64,000 nt of DNA from Methanobrevibacter thaueri (GTDB taxonomy: Archaea > Methanobacteriota > Methanobacteria > Methanobacteriales > Methanobacteriaceae). The notes beneath the pieces were generated by a model. It was not told the origin of the DNA, ran no database searches, and was given only the letters and a program-made list of their open reading frames with translations. Shown one piece after another: positions 43,898 through 54,274 of the stretch. The DNA lies in the NCBI RefSeq assembly GCF_015062915.1, contig NZ_SUTJ01000007.1:3448-67447 (forward strand), written 5' to 3'. The stretch's first letter is position 1. Each line of letters begins with the position of its first letter. A program made the translations under genes and the position numbers.

Positions 43898-44917
43898 AAC
43901 ATAAGAGTCTATGTCAATGTCTAAATCGTCACAGATTCCTTTTAATTGTTCATATAATTTTTCATCGATTGCAACACCGTTTGCTTCTGCTTCTGCAATC
44001 CTTTTGACTTCAAGGTCACCTGGAATTGCAACGGTTTCACCGGTGGCTCTCACTTGTGAGATGAAGTCTTCGGTGTCTGCCTTGAACTCATCAAAGTCAC
44101 CGAATTTTGAAGGGTCAATAACTACGTATAAGTCCCCTTTGGTACAGTCCTTATCTGGTGAAGCTGTACCTGTAACTCCATGTCCGTAACCTGCTTTTAC
44201 TAGTGGTCCGGTTAAGATTTCAATCAATAAGGATAATGCATAACCTTTGAATCCGCCGAATGGTAATATTGAACCTTCAAGTGCTGCTTCAGGATCGTTT
44301 GTTGGATTTCCGTCCTTGTCTAATGCCCAACCGTCAGGTAAGTCCAATCCTTTTCTTTTTGATTCGATGATTTTACCACGAGCGGTAACGGAGGTTGCCA
44401 TGTCCACTGTAATGTATGAGTCGGATGGAATTCCCAGTGCAACAGGGTTGGTTCCAATCAATGCCTCTTTACCTCCTAAAGGTGCGATTGCAGGGTCAGT
44501 GTTGGCTAAAACTAAACCGATGCAGTTTTCTCTTAATGCTAAGTCAGAATAAAATCCGGTAACACCGAAGTGATTGGTATTGTGAACTCCGACACATGCA
44601 ATTCCCACTTCCTTAGCTTTTTTGATTGCAATTTGCATTGCCTTGTAGGATACTGCTTGTCCGAATCCGCTGTTACCGTTAATCAAAGCTATTGCAGGGG
44701 TTTCCTTTTCAATAGTGATATTGTCTTCTAGGTTGATTGTGCCTGCTTTAATACTAATGAGGTATTGTGGGAATCTTCCAAGTCCATGTGATGTAAATCC
44801 TTTTAAGTCAGCATCGACTGTAGCTTCTGCAACTAATTCCTGATCTTCTTCGCTGGCTCCAAGTTTTGCTAAAATCTCTTTAACAAGAGCCATTTCCTTA
44901 TCTTTCATTATCTTCAT
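43889..44917 (-). CDS. comC: L-sulfolactate dehydrogenase (ComC/MdhB family)
   Basis: NAD(P)-dependent dehydrogenase of 342 residues of the malate/L-lactate dehydrogenase type 2 family. In methanogens it oxidises sulfolactate to sulfopyruvate for coenzyme M, or acts as malate dehydrogenase. Family marks are FTSHGLGRFP (substrate histidine, about residue 44), GVHNTNHFG, TDPAIAPLGG and PFGGFKGYALSL. GAGGGAGA before the ATG supports this start. comB, for another coenzyme M step, is also in the window at 60379. The choice between sulfolactate and malate as main substrate cannot be settled from sequence. Confidence 0.85.
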   Translation of the reverse strand: MKIMKDKEMALVKEILAKLGASEEDQELVAEATVDADLKGFTSHGLGRFPQYLISIKAGTINLEDNITIEKETPAIALINGNSGFGQAVSYKAMQIAIKKAKEVGIACVGVHNTNHFGVTGFYSDLALRENCIGLVLANTDPAIAPLGGKEALIGTNPVALGIPSDSYITVDMATSVTARGKIIESKRKGLDLPDGWALDKDGNPTNDPEAALEGSILPFGGFKGYALSLLIEILTGPLVKAGYGHGVTGTASPDKDCTKGDLYVVIDPSKFGDFDEFKADTEDFISQVRATGETVAIPGDLEVKRIAEAEANGVAIDEKLYEQLKGICDDLDIDIDSYVEE

Positions 44918-44943
44918 GTTTTCTCTCCCTCTTAGTTATTAAA

Positions 44944-45963
44944 TCAGTATTCAATTTCAGAGCCTTCAAAAGCTTTTACAGTGATTTTTTCATCATCTGT
45001 AACTTTACCGATGATTTGGCAATCACAGTATTCTTTTAAAGTGCCCATGATTTTATCTGCTTCATCTTCTTCGCAGATAACAACAAAACCGATACCCATA
45101 TTAAATACTTTGTACATTTCCTTGATATCGACGTTTTGTTCATAGATAAGTTTAAATATTTCTGGAACTTCCGGAAGGTCGTTAATGTCATATCCCACAC
45201 CTTTTTTCAGGCGTCTGAGATTTGTGAATCCTCCTCCGGTAATGTGAGCAAGTCCATTGATATTGTATTCTTTTTCAAATAGTGCCACTATAGGTTTGAC
45301 ATATAATTCAGTTGGTCTGATCAATTCTTCACCGATGGTTGTCTCACCATTAGGCATTTTATCGTCAACGCTAAATCCGGCATCGTCAAACAATGCTTTT
45401 CTTGCAAGACTGTATCCGTTGGAATGAATTCCATTACTGTTGATACCGATTAAAACGTTTCCAGGTTCAATGTTTTCACCGGTAATGATTTTATCAATAT
45501 CCACAAATCCGATACCGGTTCCTGCAAGGTCGAAATCCTTGATGATTCCAGGTAATGATGCTGTTTCTCCTCCAATGATTGCAATTTTGGATTCGATTGC
45601 ACCTGCAACAAGACCTTCAGCAATTTCAGCTGCTCTTTCAGGGTCTGGTTTTTCAACAGCAAGATAATCAACTAATGCGATTGGTTCAGCACCGACACAA
45701 AGGATGTCGTTTACAACCATTGCAATGCAGTCAATTCCGACTGTATCGTATTTGTTCATCATTTCAGCAATTAAAATTTTACTTCCAACACCGTCAGTAC
45801 TCATTGCTATTCCTTTGTCTCCTAATTTGACTAAAGCTGCATAATGACCACTGTCAGTGATAATGTCTCTACATTCTAATGTTGATTTAAGTTTATCAGC
45901 CAAGGCAGAAACAGTGACTGCTTCTAAATCAATATCAACACCGGATTCTGAATAAGTAACCAT
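44944..45963 (-). CDS. purM: Phosphoribosylformylglycinamidine cyclo-ligase
   Basis: AIR synthetase of purine biosynthesis, 339 residues, ATP-dependent. The N-terminus [14 protein letters not shown] and the [13 protein letters not shown] and [11 protein letters not shown] motifs are standard PurM, with the C-terminal [10 protein letters not shown] region completing the ATP-grasp-like fold of the PurM/SelD superfamily. ATG 45963 is used because AGGTGTGAT lies just upstream; an in-frame GTG two codons earlier is inside that site. It lies immediately upstream of comC on the same strand (26-bp gap), so they may be co-transcribed. Confidence 0.96.
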   Translation of the reverse strand: MVTYSESGVDIDLEAVTVSALADKLKSTLECRDIITDSGHYAALVKLGDKGIAMSTDGVGSKILIAEMMNKYDTVGIDCIAMVVNDILCVGAEPIALVDYLAVEKPDPERAAEIAEGLVAGAIESKIAIIGGETASLPGIIKDFDLAGTGIGFVDIDKIITGENIEPGNVLIGINSNGIHSNGYSLARKALFDDAGFSVDDKMPNGETTIGEELIRPTELYVKPIVALFEKEYNINGLAHITGGGFTNLRRLKKGVGYDINDLPEVPEIFKLIYEQNVDIKEMYKVFNMGIGFVVICEEDEADKIMGTLKEYCDCQIIGKVTDDEKITVKAFEGSEIEY

Positions 45964-46057
45964 AATCACACCTAATTTAAAAAAATAATAAATGTTGTAT
46001 TAATTTTTACAACATTTTCACATTACTATCTTTGTTTTATATACTATATAATAATTT

Positions 46058-47971
46058 TTAATGTATTCTCACACAATCTAAATTAATTGGGGTTTTAGTC
46101 TCAATCTTATAGCTTCTATGAATTGATGAGGCCAAGTCCACTGCCTTGTAAGGGTCTCCGTGACAAGTGATGACTTTTTCAGGTCTAGGATTGAGTCTTT
46201 TGACGTATTCCATTAATTGTCTTCTGTTGGAGTGACCACTGAAACCGTTAATGGTTTTGACTTGCATTTTGACATGGAACTGTCTGGTTCTTCCATCATC
46301 ATCTTCAAGAGGTATTTCCTTCCATCCTTTTTGGACTCTTCTACCCATGGATCCTTCAGATTGATATCCTACGAATATGATTGTGTTTTTCTCATCCTCA
46401 CATAACCATTTGAAGTATTCGACAGAGTTTCCACCGGTCAACATACCTGAAGTGGATAATATGATTGCAGGCTGTTTTGACTCCACAATGTCTTTTCTTT
46501 GGTTGCGGTTTTGGACTTTCTCAAACATGTCTGAAACGAATGGGTTTCTGCCCATGTGGAAGATTTGATCCCTCAAGTCTTTGCTTAAGTATTCAGGTCT
46601 TGCGGTGTGGATAGCGGTTGCTTCCCAAATCATTCCGTCAATGTAGATTGGCACTTCCTCAATCATTCCGTGTCTCATGTACTCTTCAAGTACAACCATA
46701 AGCTCTTGTGCCCTTCCCACAGCGAATACTGGTACCAATACTTTTCCGCCACGTTTAAGGGTCTTGTAGATGGTTTTCATCATTTCTTTTTCTGCGTTGT
46801 TTCTGGAAGGCTGTACGTCTTCCCTTCCACCGTAGGTACTTTCCATAATCACTGTTTCAGCACGAGGGAAACGGATGGTTGCAGGTTCAAGAAGTCTTGA
46901 AGGTTCGTATTTGAAATCCCCAGTGTACACTAAATTGTGAGCTCCGTCTCCAATGTGCATGTGGGAAATTGCTGAACCCAGGATGTGTCCTGCATTATGC
47001 AATGTCAACCTTATGTCCGGGGAAATGTCGGTCACTTCACCATAGTCTAGTGTAATGGTGTTTTTGATTGCCTGTTTCACATGCTTTTGTGTGAATGGTA
47101 AAGGATTTCCTTCACGGTGAGCAATGTCCAAGTGATCGAATTGTAAAAGGGTTGTCAAGTCCCTGGTTGGGGTTGTACAGTAAACCGGTCCGTCATAACC
47201 GTAATGGAACAGGTATGGTACGAATCCGCAATGATCTAAGTGAGCGTGAGATATGATTACTGCATCCAATTCCTCGATTGAAAACTCTGGTGCATTCAAG
47301 TAAGGGAATGCGTTCTTGTTGTCTGATGCAGCAACATTAACACCACAGTCTAATAAAACACGACTGTTTGGTGTTTGTAATAACATTGATGAACGTCCGA
47401 CTTCTTTGAATCCTCCCATTGAAGTCACTCTAGCCCAGTCATTAGGGTATTTGCTTCCCTGGTGGATTTGGCGTCCGAGACGTTGTAATAATTTTTTCCT
47501 GTCTTTGCTACTGTTTTTCTGGATAGTTCTGATTTTTCCAATAACGTCTGAGCTGATTGGTGGGGTTCTCAAGATTTTAGGTGCCCATCCGGTATTCTTA
47601 ACGATACTCCTTGAAGTAACTCCATATTTTCCAATAACAAGTCCTGGTTTTTTAGCGGTAATTACCACTTCGCAGGTTACTGTGTCAAAGTAGATATCGG
47701 TAATTTCAGCTCCGTCTGGAACTATCTCATGAATTTTATTGATTGTTGGTTCTGGTTCAAGTAAAGCACTTTTGTCAGATCTGATAATAATTCTTTTTCT
47801 TAGTTCTTTTGCAAGTGATCTTATAAGATCGCCATTTTCAGTAATAATTTCTGGATTTTTTGTGTAAACAACCACTTCTGGTCCTTCAAATTCCACTTTT
47901 GAAACTTGAATTTCATCTGGTAGTTTGTTTAAAATCTCTTTTTTAATGTCATCTAAAATATCTGAAGTCAT
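46058..47971 (-). CDS. fttA: Beta-CASP ribonuclease aCPSF1 / transcription termination factor FttA
   Basis: Protein of 637 residues that cleaves nascent RNA and releases RNA polymerase at U-rich sites, the archaeal counterpart of CPSF73. Two N-terminal KH domains (about 1-150) contain GLVIGKYG; the metallo-beta-lactamase core has [14 protein letters not shown] (about residue 245) and further metal ligands. A beta-CASP insertion follows, and the C-terminus [15 protein letters not shown] and CHGDP complete the site. Its presence explains why hairpins need not be essential for termination in this genome. It is normal length for euryarchaeal aCPSF1. Confidence 0.96.
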   Translation of the reverse strand: MTSDILDDIKKEILNKLPDEIQVSKVEFEGPEVVVYTKNPEIITENGDLIRSLAKELRKRIIIRSDKSALLEPEPTINKIHEIVPDGAEITDIYFDTVTCEVVITAKKPGLVIGKYGVTSRSIVKNTGWAPKILRTPPISSDVIGKIRTIQKNSSKDRKKLLQRLGRQIHQGSKYPNDWARVTSMGGFKEVGRSSMLLQTPNSRVLLDCGVNVAASDNKNAFPYLNAPEFSIEELDAVIISHAHLDHCGFVPYLFHYGYDGPVYCTTPTRDLTTLLQFDHLDIAHREGNPLPFTQKHVKQAIKNTITLDYGEVTDISPDIRLTLHNAGHILGSAISHMHIGDGAHNLVYTGDFKYEPSRLLEPATIRFPRAETVIMESTYGGREDVQPSRNNAEKEMMKTIYKTLKRGGKVLVPVFAVGRAQELMVVLEEYMRHGMIEEVPIYIDGMIWEATAIHTARPEYLSKDLRDQIFHMGRNPFVSDMFEKVQNRNQRKDIVESKQPAIILSTSGMLTGGNSVEYFKWLCEDEKNTIIFVGYQSEGSMGRRVQKGWKEIPLEDDDGRTRQFHVKMQVKTINGFSGHSNRRQLMEYVKRLNPRPEKVITCHGDPYKAVDLASSIHRSYKIETKTPINLDCVRIH

Positions 47972-48102
47972 ATAATCCCTTCAAAAAAAGTTAGTGTAGT
48001 ATAATAGTTTATGAAAGCGTTTTAAGCTATAATCAGTTAAATTTCATAAACTATGTACACTTTTTTATATGAAAAATAGTTAGTTATGAAAAATTAGCTT
48101 AC

Positions 48103-48717
48103 TTATATTTTATCAAGAATCTCATTAATTTTTTCACTGTCTAACATTTCAAAGCCGTTTTTGTCCACTTTAGCGACTAGATATCCGTTACCGGAGTAGG
48201 TATCACGTTCAGCAGCAGCTCTGATAGCTCTTATGGCTATTTCAATTCCTTCGTCGGTTGTTAAGTCATCTCTGAATCTGTCTTCAAGAACACCGTAAGC
48301 CACGATTGAACCTGATCCAGTTGAGATGTAAGTATCTTTAATCATACCACCTGCTGGGTCAAGTGAGTAGAGAGATGGTTCGTCCCCGTCCATACCACCA
48401 AGTAATGTTTGAACATACATTGGTCCGGAACGTAAGATGTTTGCAGTTAATGATGCAGCTGCTTTAACGCTGATTTCATCATTGTTTCTCATTTGGTATA
48501 ATGATACTTCTGCCTCAATGACTTTCATTAAGCTTTGAGCATCTCCAACGGAACCAGCTATGGTTGTTACAATGTGATCATCAATTTTAAATATTTTTTC
48601 TGCTACTTTGTGAGCTACAAGGTTTCCCATACTAGCTCTTCTTTCGCTTGCAAATACAACTCCGTCTTTGCATGTAATTCCAACGGTTGTTGTACCTTCT
48701 AGTATTTTATCATCCAT
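48103..48717 (-). CDS. psmB: Proteasome beta subunit
   Basis: Catalytic subunit of the 20S proteasome, 204 residues. A short propeptide MDDKILEG precedes the catalytic threonine (Thr9) in TTTVGITCKDGVVFASERRAS, with the conserved lysine (about residue 41) in VAEKIFKID and the GSGS loop near the C-terminal third (STGSGSIVAYG). AGGTGTATTTA precedes the ATG. It is divergent from taw2 across a 180-bp AT-rich gap. The alpha subunit is not in the window. Confidence 0.96.
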   Translation of the reverse strand: MDDKILEGTTTVGITCKDGVVFASERRASMGNLVAHKVAEKIFKIDDHIVTTIAGSVGDAQSLMKVIEAEVSLYQMRNNDEISVKAAASLTANILRSGPMYVQTLLGGMDGDEPSLYSLDPAGGMIKDTYISTGSGSIVAYGVLEDRFRDDLTTDEGIEIAIRAIRAAAERDTYSGNGYLVAKVDKNGFEMLDSEKINEILDKI

Positions 48718-48899
48718 TTAAATACACCTCGTATAAGTATTTAAAATATCTTATTTCAACTACTTATAGGTTAATATAACAAAATATAAACTAATCTAGG
48801 AAGATTAATTTTATTTAAAATCAGAATCAATAATTAGTATAAACTAACAATATTAATATTATCTATTTGCATATATAAAGTTTTCTTTTAGGTGTGTCA

Positions 48900-49628
48900 A
48901 TGAAATATAAAAAAATCGGGGATATCTTAATTTTGGATAACAGTTATTCAGGTTGTGACTTTGAGGAGCTGTCCGCAAAACACAAGGTCAAGACAATAAT
49001 GAAAATCAATCACATTCAAGGGACAAAAAGGGAACCAGTATATCAGATATTATACGGAAATGAAACCGAAACAGTCAACAAAGAGAATGGATGCCTGTTC
49101 AAGCTTGACCTTGCAAAGGTGATGTGGTCAAAAGGAAACAACAATGAGCGGTTGAGAATTGCCAAACTCGTGGAGGATGGCGAAACAGTCATTGACATGT
49201 TTGCAGGTATAGGATACTTTTCAATACCGATTGGAGTTCATGCCAATGCCCGTGAGGTGATTTCCATTGAAATAAATCCGAATTCCTATGAGTTTCTCTG
49301 TGAAAACATCAAATTGAATAAACTTGATAACATAACTCCCGTATTGGGGGACTGCAAGGTTGAGACTCCAAAATATAATGCGGACCGCATAATAATGGGT
49401 TACGTCAAAACAACACACCATTACCTAAAAGCAGCAATAGACAGCTTAAATGAAGGAGGAATACTTCACTATCATGAGACAGTTCCAGAAAAGCTCATGA
49501 AAACACGTCCAATAGAAAGGATAATTTCACAGGCTGGTGGTCGTGAGGTTGAACTTTTAAAAATAAATAAAATAAAGAAGTATGCTCCCGGTGTGGAGCA
49601 TGTTGTTGTCGATGCTAGGATAAGTTAG
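48900..49628 (+). CDS. taw2: tRNA wybutosine-type aminocarboxypropyltransferase (Taw2)
   Basis: SAM-dependent enzyme of 242 residues acting at G37 of tRNA-Phe in the archaeal wyosine pathway, transferring the 3-amino-3-carboxypropyl group. HIQGTKREPVYQILYG, then VIDMFAGIGYFSIPIGVHA (SAM site) and RIIMGYVKTTHHYLKAA place it with Taw2/TYW2 rather than Trm5, which has an N-x-P-type motif in place of MGYV. ATG 48900 is in frame six bases after a GTG; an AGGTGTG site lies just upstream. The 3' end overlaps cofG on the other strand by 14 bp. Confidence 0.8.
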   Translation: MKYKKIGDILILDNSYSGCDFEELSAKHKVKTIMKINHIQGTKREPVYQILYGNETETVNKENGCLFKLDLAKVMWSKGNNNERLRIAKLVEDGETVIDMFAGIGYFSIPIGVHANAREVISIEINPNSYEFLCENIKLNKLDNITPVLGDCKVETPKYNADRIIMGYVKTTHHYLKAAIDSLNEGGILHYHETVPEKLMKTRPIERIISQAGGREVELLKINKIKKYAPGVEHVVVDARIS

Positions 49629-50706
49629 AAATATGGTTTAAAAGATTATCGTTCAGCCATTCTGAGTTAATGTATTTTTCATAAACGCATAATCTTTCAA
49701 TCAATTCAAAACCAGCATCCTCTGTTAATTTTTTAAGCTCATCAATTCCCGGCCAAGGGGATGTGATGTTTACAAAATCAGGACTCACTGGTGATACTCC
49801 ACCCCAGTCGTCAGCGCCGCACAATAGGAAAATCTGTGCAGTGTCATTGTTCAGGTTAGGTGGTACCTGTATGCTCACGTCAGTGTCGCCAAACAATAAA
49901 GTTCCTGCAGTTACAGTTCTAATCATGTCCAAGAAACTAGGTTCTGGCCAATCTTCCATCTCGATTCCTGGAATCGGTGTGAAATTTTGAATGATTACTT
50001 CCTGGATGTGGCCGTACTTGTCATAAAGGTCACGAATTGCAAGCAATGATTCAGCTATTTCTTCCTTGTTTTCACCTATTCCTATTAGGATTCCTGTGGT
50101 GTATGGAATCTTTAGCTTTCCTGCATTTTCAATAGTTTCAAGTCTAACTTCAGGGTTTTTACCCGGACTTTTCCTATGTGCAGGCAATTCCATCAATCGT
50201 TTGGATGAGTTTTCAAGCATCAAACCCATTGATGCATTGACTTCCTTAAGCTTTTTCAAGTCATCATAAGAATAGTTTCCGCCATTGGTATGAGGAATCA
50301 ATGTGGTTTCATCGATTGTCATCTGGCAGATGTCGACAACATAATCGACCATTTTTTCATAACCGTATTCAGCCAGTTTCAACTGAACGATTTCCTCTTC
50401 ATCTGCATCTTCACCAAAAGTAAACAGTGCTTCCTTGCATCCGTACTGTTCAGTTTCCTTCAAGCTTTCCAATACTTCCTCTTTGCTTTTGAGAATGATT
50501 GCTTCAGGATCTTCAGGATTCTTTTTAAAGTTACAGTATCCGCAATCATTTCTGCAGATTTCAGTTAATGGTATGAAAACATTTTTAGAATAAGTAATGA
50601 GATTATTCTCCCTGTACTTGACTGTTTCAGACATGTATTTAATTATTTCACTGTCTGTTGCATTCAGTATCTGGAGAATATCTTCTTTGGTTAAATTTGA
50701 TGTCAT
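49615..50706 (-). CDS. cofG: FO synthase subunit CofG
   Basis: Radical SAM enzyme of 363 residues making 7,8-didemethyl-8-hydroxy-5-deazariboflavin, the chromophore of coenzyme F420, together with CofH. The cluster motif is CRNDCGYCNF (C-x3-C-x2-C, about residue 52), and the core includes ETIENAGKLKIPYTTGILIGIGE and PPNLN. Its stop overlaps the taw2 end (convergent), and its ATG overlaps the DUF2120 stop, suggesting an operon with DUF2120 and mptA. CofH is not in the window. Confidence 0.94.
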   Translation of the reverse strand: MTSNLTKEDILQILNATDSEIIKYMSETVKYRENNLITYSKNVFIPLTEICRNDCGYCNFKKNPEDPEAIILKSKEEVLESLKETEQYGCKEALFTFGEDADEEEIVQLKLAEYGYEKMVDYVVDICQMTIDETTLIPHTNGGNYSYDDLKKLKEVNASMGLMLENSSKRLMELPAHRKSPGKNPEVRLETIENAGKLKIPYTTGILIGIGENKEEIAESLLAIRDLYDKYGHIQEVIIQNFTPIPGIEMEDWPEPSFLDMIRTVTAGTLLFGDTDVSIQVPPNLNNDTAQIFLLCGADDWGGVSPVSPDFVNITSPWPGIDELKKLTEDAGFELIERLCVYEKYINSEWLNDNLLNHISNLS

Positions 50707-51146
50707 TATGCTTCACTTTCTGAAACAGTTACTTCAACGTATAATGGAGGAATTTCGTTCTTGTCTTCCCAGATTGCAATAACCACGTCAAAGCTTGGAA
50801 GCTCAAACACTTTGTATGCCACTACAAGTCCCATTGACTCCAGTTCCTCTTTCATTCTTATGAATCCATGGTCGTCAACATCTACGGCATTGGCTTCTGC
50901 GGCCTTGATATGTTTATCTCCTGATTTTAAGATGTCAGTAATCTTATCTGAATCGTCAACGACTTCTTTTCCACCAAGGATTTCTCCTATCTCGTTAAGT
51001 TTTGATTCGAATTCGTCAATTGGGATGACTTTTCTGGATCTTCCTCTAACGATTAAAATACTTTCATTGTTTATCGCAGGTCTTGAGCCTTTGAATGCAT
51101 CAAAAAAGCCCATTACTTCTCCTGCAATTTCATAAGTTTTTTTCAT
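50706..51146 (-). CDS. DUF2120 family protein
   Basis: Small soluble protein of 146 residues recognised as the methanogen-restricted DUF2120 family, function unknown. It has no membrane helix and no conserved cysteine cluster, and ends in an acidic PPLYVEVTVSESEA. It lies between mptA (12-bp gap) and cofG (1-nt overlap) on the same strand, so an accessory role in methanopterin or F420 synthesis, or simple co-transcription with them, is possible. Confidence 0.75.
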   Translation of the reverse strand: MKKTYEIAGEVMGFFDAFKGSRPAINNESILIVRGRSRKVIPIDEFESKLNEIGEILGGKEVVDDSDKITDILKSGDKHIKAAEANAVDVDDHGFIRMKEELESMGLVVAYKVFELPSFDVVIAIWEDKNEIPPLYVEVTVSESEA

Positions 51147-51158
51147 TAAATCAAGTCC

Positions 51159-52103
51159 TTAGATATTCAATTCTTCTTTGAGGTCTCCTAATGTGGTTAC
51201 CTTTTCTGCAAATGCATTGTGTCTGTGGATACTTTCCTGATTTTCCTGACGTGCAGTGATTAATGTGTCATCTGGGAAATCAGCATATTTTTTGACTATC
51301 TTTTCCATCATGTTACGGACACAGTCTTCTACAAAAACAGGTTTACGATGTGCGTTCATTACTGTTGCGTTTTCATCAGGCCTTTTAAGTAATTCACATA
51401 CTGGGGAACTCATTGAAGTTTCGATAATCTCAATTAGGTCTTCCGCTTTAACAACCTTGTCTTCAGGAACTTCAATCAATAATGTTCCAACTCCTCTTTG
51501 GTTGTGTGAAGCAAAAGTAACAGTATCTAAAACTTTTTGAGTGGTTTCTTCATCTAAGAATTCTAATAGTTTATTTTTGTCTGATTCTTTTACTGATTCT
51601 TGTGCACATGGGCAAACGGTCATTCCGATTAGTTCAGCACCAACACTTTTTCTGATTTCAATGTCACCATCATCAGTTCTGTAACCAATAGCTTTTGCTT
51701 TTAACTGAGCCATTTCCTGGGTCTTGTTTTTGGTTACAGGTGATTCCTTCATGAACATGAAGTCTGTAGTCATTGATATTTCAACACGTCTTGCATATTC
51801 ATGTTTGGTCATCATTTTTTCTACAATTTTTGCACATAATGATTCAACATCTACTGTTGAGCCGTTGGCCACTTCTTCGAGAACTTCGCTAATAGCTTCC
51901 GGGTTCCTAGACATGTGTACGCCCTTTTGATTGCTTGGTAAATCTACAAACGCATCAAAAGTTGGTAATAAAATTATAGGTCTTTTATTTGTTCTTTCTA
52001 GTTGTAATAATTTTTTTACTCCGGTTACACCCACTCTAGTTAATTCGATAGGTATATTGGGAGCGTCGTCTTGAGTATCGGGTAAGCAAACTGCCAATTT
52101 CAT
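51159..52103 (-). CDS. mptA: GTP cyclohydrolase MptA
   Basis: Fe(II)-dependent enzyme of the GTP cyclohydrolase IB/IV family, 314 residues, opening tetrahydromethanopterin synthesis by converting GTP to a dihydroneopterin cyclic phosphate. Family marks are the N-terminal LPDTQDDAPNIPIELTRVGVTG, RRVEISMTTDF, and MTVCPCAQE with metal-binding cysteines (about residue 152), followed by ASHNQRG. An AGAGGTTATG context precedes the start. It is the first gene of the mptA-DUF2120-cofG set. Confidence 0.92.
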   Translation of the reverse strand: MKLAVCLPDTQDDAPNIPIELTRVGVTGVKKLLQLERTNKRPIILLPTFDAFVDLPSNQKGVHMSRNPEAISEVLEEVANGSTVDVESLCAKIVEKMMTKHEYARRVEISMTTDFMFMKESPVTKNKTQEMAQLKAKAIGYRTDDGDIEIRKSVGAELIGMTVCPCAQESVKESDKNKLLEFLDEETTQKVLDTVTFASHNQRGVGTLLIEVPEDKVVKAEDLIEIIETSMSSPVCELLKRPDENATVMNAHRKPVFVEDCVRNMMEKIVKKYADFPDDTLITARQENQESIHRHNAFAEKVTTLGDLKEELNI

Positions 52104-52247
52104 AACCTCTTTTTTAAATTAAATATTATATTTTTTGTTTCTTTTTATTTATATAGTTAAATGATTATTGTAATCTCAATGTAACTTATGTAATATATTT
52201 TACACATATATTAAAAAGAAGTTTTAAAATAAAAAAATAAGAAAAAA

Positions 52248-52266
52248 AAGTAGTTAAAAACTACTT
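52248..52266 (-). terminator. Terminator of the Lrp-family gene
   Basis: AAGTAGTT pairs with AACTACTT around three A; on the minus strand it follows the regulator's stop codon and is trailed by about eight T. Confidence 0.68.
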
Positions 52267-52277
52267 GTAAAAAAAGT

Positions 52278-52754
52278 CTATAAAATGTTTGAAGAACCCA
52301 TGTCTTCTTTGATTACATCCAATACAGTTTGGGTGTATGTTCTTTCTATAATTGGATCTTTCAATAATTCTTTAATGAAAGCGTTCAATTCGTTGGTGTT
52401 TCTGAATTTAGCGATTAAGAATGCATCATATTCGCCTGTAACGTCATAGATTCCAACAACATTTTTATTAAAGAATGTTTTTTCTTCCCAGTTCTTGAGT
52501 TTTCCACCTTTTACTCTGACGCCAATAATGGTAGTTAAGACAAAACCTAACTTTTCATGGTCGATAATAGGTGAGAACTTCTTGATAACTCCTGATTTGA
52601 CCATTTTGTCAATACGGTTATGGACAGTACCAACAGAAACATCTAAACTGCGGGAAATTTGTCTGTAAGAAGTTCTTACATCTTCATTAATTATTTTAAG
52701 AATATTGATATCGGTATTATCCAATTTAACAATATTGTCTTTAGTTTTTACCAT
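52278..52754 (-). CDS. Lrp/AsnC-family transcriptional regulator
   Basis: Regulator of 158 residues. An N-terminal winged helix-turn-helix (LDNTDINILKIINEDVRTSYRQISRSL then VGTVHNRIDKMVKSGVI, about residues 11-58) is followed by a RAM ligand-binding domain (about 68-150) with GVRVKGGK and YDVTGEYDAFLIAKF. Such proteins usually form octamers that bind amino acids and control amino-acid genes or their own promoter. An inverted repeat GTTAATT-gaaa-AATTAAC lies 33-50 bases upstream of the ATG, a candidate autoregulatory site. Ligand unknown. Confidence 0.92.
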   Translation of the reverse strand: MVKTKDNIVKLDNTDINILKIINEDVRTSYRQISRSLDVSVGTVHNRIDKMVKSGVIKKFSPIIDHEKLGFVLTTIIGVRVKGGKLKNWEEKTFFNKNVVGIYDVTGEYDAFLIAKFRNTNELNAFIKELLKDPIIERTYTQTVLDVIKEDMGSSNIL

Positions 52755-52786
52755 TGTATTTCTCCCTTTTATTTAATTTGATATTT

Positions 52787-52804
52787 GTTAATTGAAAAAT
52801 TAAC
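52787..52804 (-). promoter_or_regulatory. Candidate autoregulatory palindrome upstream of the Lrp gene
   Basis: GTTAATT (52787-52793), GAAA, AATTAAC (52798-52804): a perfect 7-bp inverted repeat between the ATG and the TATA-rich stretch around 52810-52850. A bound dimer would cover the start of transcription. Confidence 0.42.
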
Positions 52805-53016
52805 TTATATAACTATAAATTCATCATAATATATAAACTTTATATATTTTTTTAAAAATTTTTTATATTAAATTTATAGATTTTTTATATTGACCTTTAC
52901 AATTAAATATCCATTAAACAGTTTGGCCCAAAAATGCGATTTTGATAAATAATTTATATACATGTTATAATTCATAATATTCTGTTTCATCAATGAAAAA
53001 ATCATTACTTTACTGA

Positions 53017-54174
53017 TTATTGCAATTCCATCAAAACGTTTTTAATGTCTTCAATTGATGCGTCGGTCTTTATGCCTATCGGGCTGAAATGGGTTTTAAT
53101 GGCGACAAATCCCTTATTTTTAATTCCCTCAAAAATCAAGTCCAGCTTGGGTGCACTGATTTTTAGGGACTTGCAGATTGAATGCACATCATAAAAAGTA
53201 ACTGGAGCACCAGCCTCTAAAAGGCAACTGTTCAACAGTTTCAATGCATCCTTTTCAGTGTTGATTTTTTTATGATTGGTTTCATCAATCATTTTTTCAA
53301 TAAAATCAGCATCTTGGATGTCTCCAATCCATAATGGTCCTGCATGGACAAGTTTCTCGCCGCAAACAGGGCACACTTCATCAATTGGGCTTGCCAAACC
53401 TTCACTTGCCTGCCTGTGCAGACAGTGTTTGCAGTGGCTGATATATCCAATGTTTTTCAAGGATTCATCTGTCCTTTTTGAACCTTTTTTAATTTCCAGG
53501 TATAATCTCATATAATGTTCAGTGCTGTGTGACATTTTCACTTCAATGAACTTTGCATATTTTGAAAGTGTCAGTGCAACAAAACCGGCAAGTATTCTGA
53601 TTCCGTTTTCATGGCAATACTCGCTCTTGTATGGCTTTGCATTGTACTTACGGATGCAAGGCTCCTGATATGTTCCGCATAATGCTGAGGTGTCGGTTGC
53701 GGTAACGCATAAAAGTGAGTTTCTGCGGGCACAATAGCCTGCTGAATCGAGAAATGGGGAAGGTGTTCCGAAAGGATCAATGTCAATGACATCGAATTCT
53801 CCACGTTTCAACCTTAAAAACATGCTTGCGTCATGCTGGTAAACCTCAACATCGCTTAAATTATTCAATTCGATGTTGTGCCTTTCATAATGGTTTGCGG
53901 TTTCGCTGATGTCATTTATGGAAACCTCTCCAACGCCATCTATCTCATTTTTGTATCTGACTCCGCGTATTCCACTGCCTCCAAACAGGTCGCAAATGTT
54001 AATTTCACGGTCCTGTTCCTTTTGAAATACTTGTATTGCAAGGATAGATAAGTCCCTATTCATCTCCATATGAGGATTATAAAAGACTGGAGCGTCTGAT
54101 GAAACCTTATCAAATTCGGGAAATTCAATTTGTGTCAATCCTTCTTCAATGTGTTTTATTTTATATTCTTCCAT
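53017..54174 (-). CDS. trm1: tRNA (guanine-26 N2)-dimethyltransferase
   Basis: SAM-dependent Trm1, 385 residues, making N2,N2-dimethylguanosine at position 26 of tRNA. The SAM-binding site reads ICDLFGGSGIRGVRYKNEI, the active-site motif DIDPFGTPSPFLDSAG (about residue 135), and C-terminal cysteines CKHCLHRQ...CPVCGEKL form a zinc site (about 245-280). It is typical length for archaeal Trm1. It stands alone upstream of the Lrp gene on the same strand, separated by a 262-bp AT-rich gap. Confidence 0.95.
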   Translation of the reverse strand: MEEYKIKHIEEGLTQIEFPEFDKVSSDAPVFYNPHMEMNRDLSILAIQVFQKEQDREINICDLFGGSGIRGVRYKNEIDGVGEVSINDISETANHYERHNIELNNLSDVEVYQHDASMFLRLKRGEFDVIDIDPFGTPSPFLDSAGYCARRNSLLCVTATDTSALCGTYQEPCIRKYNAKPYKSEYCHENGIRILAGFVALTLSKYAKFIEVKMSHSTEHYMRLYLEIKKGSKRTDESLKNIGYISHCKHCLHRQASEGLASPIDEVCPVCGEKLVHAGPLWIGDIQDADFIEKMIDETNHKKINTEKDALKLLNSCLLEAGAPVTFYDVHSICKSLKISAPKLDLIFEGIKNKGFVAIKTHFSPIGIKTDASIEDIKNVLMELQ

Positions 54175-54274
54175 TAATTCTCACTTTTAATTCTTTTTTT
54201 ATAGTCTATGTAATAATGTTTTAAATATTATTAGATTTAAATATTATTATGATAAATCTTAATTGGTGATAATC

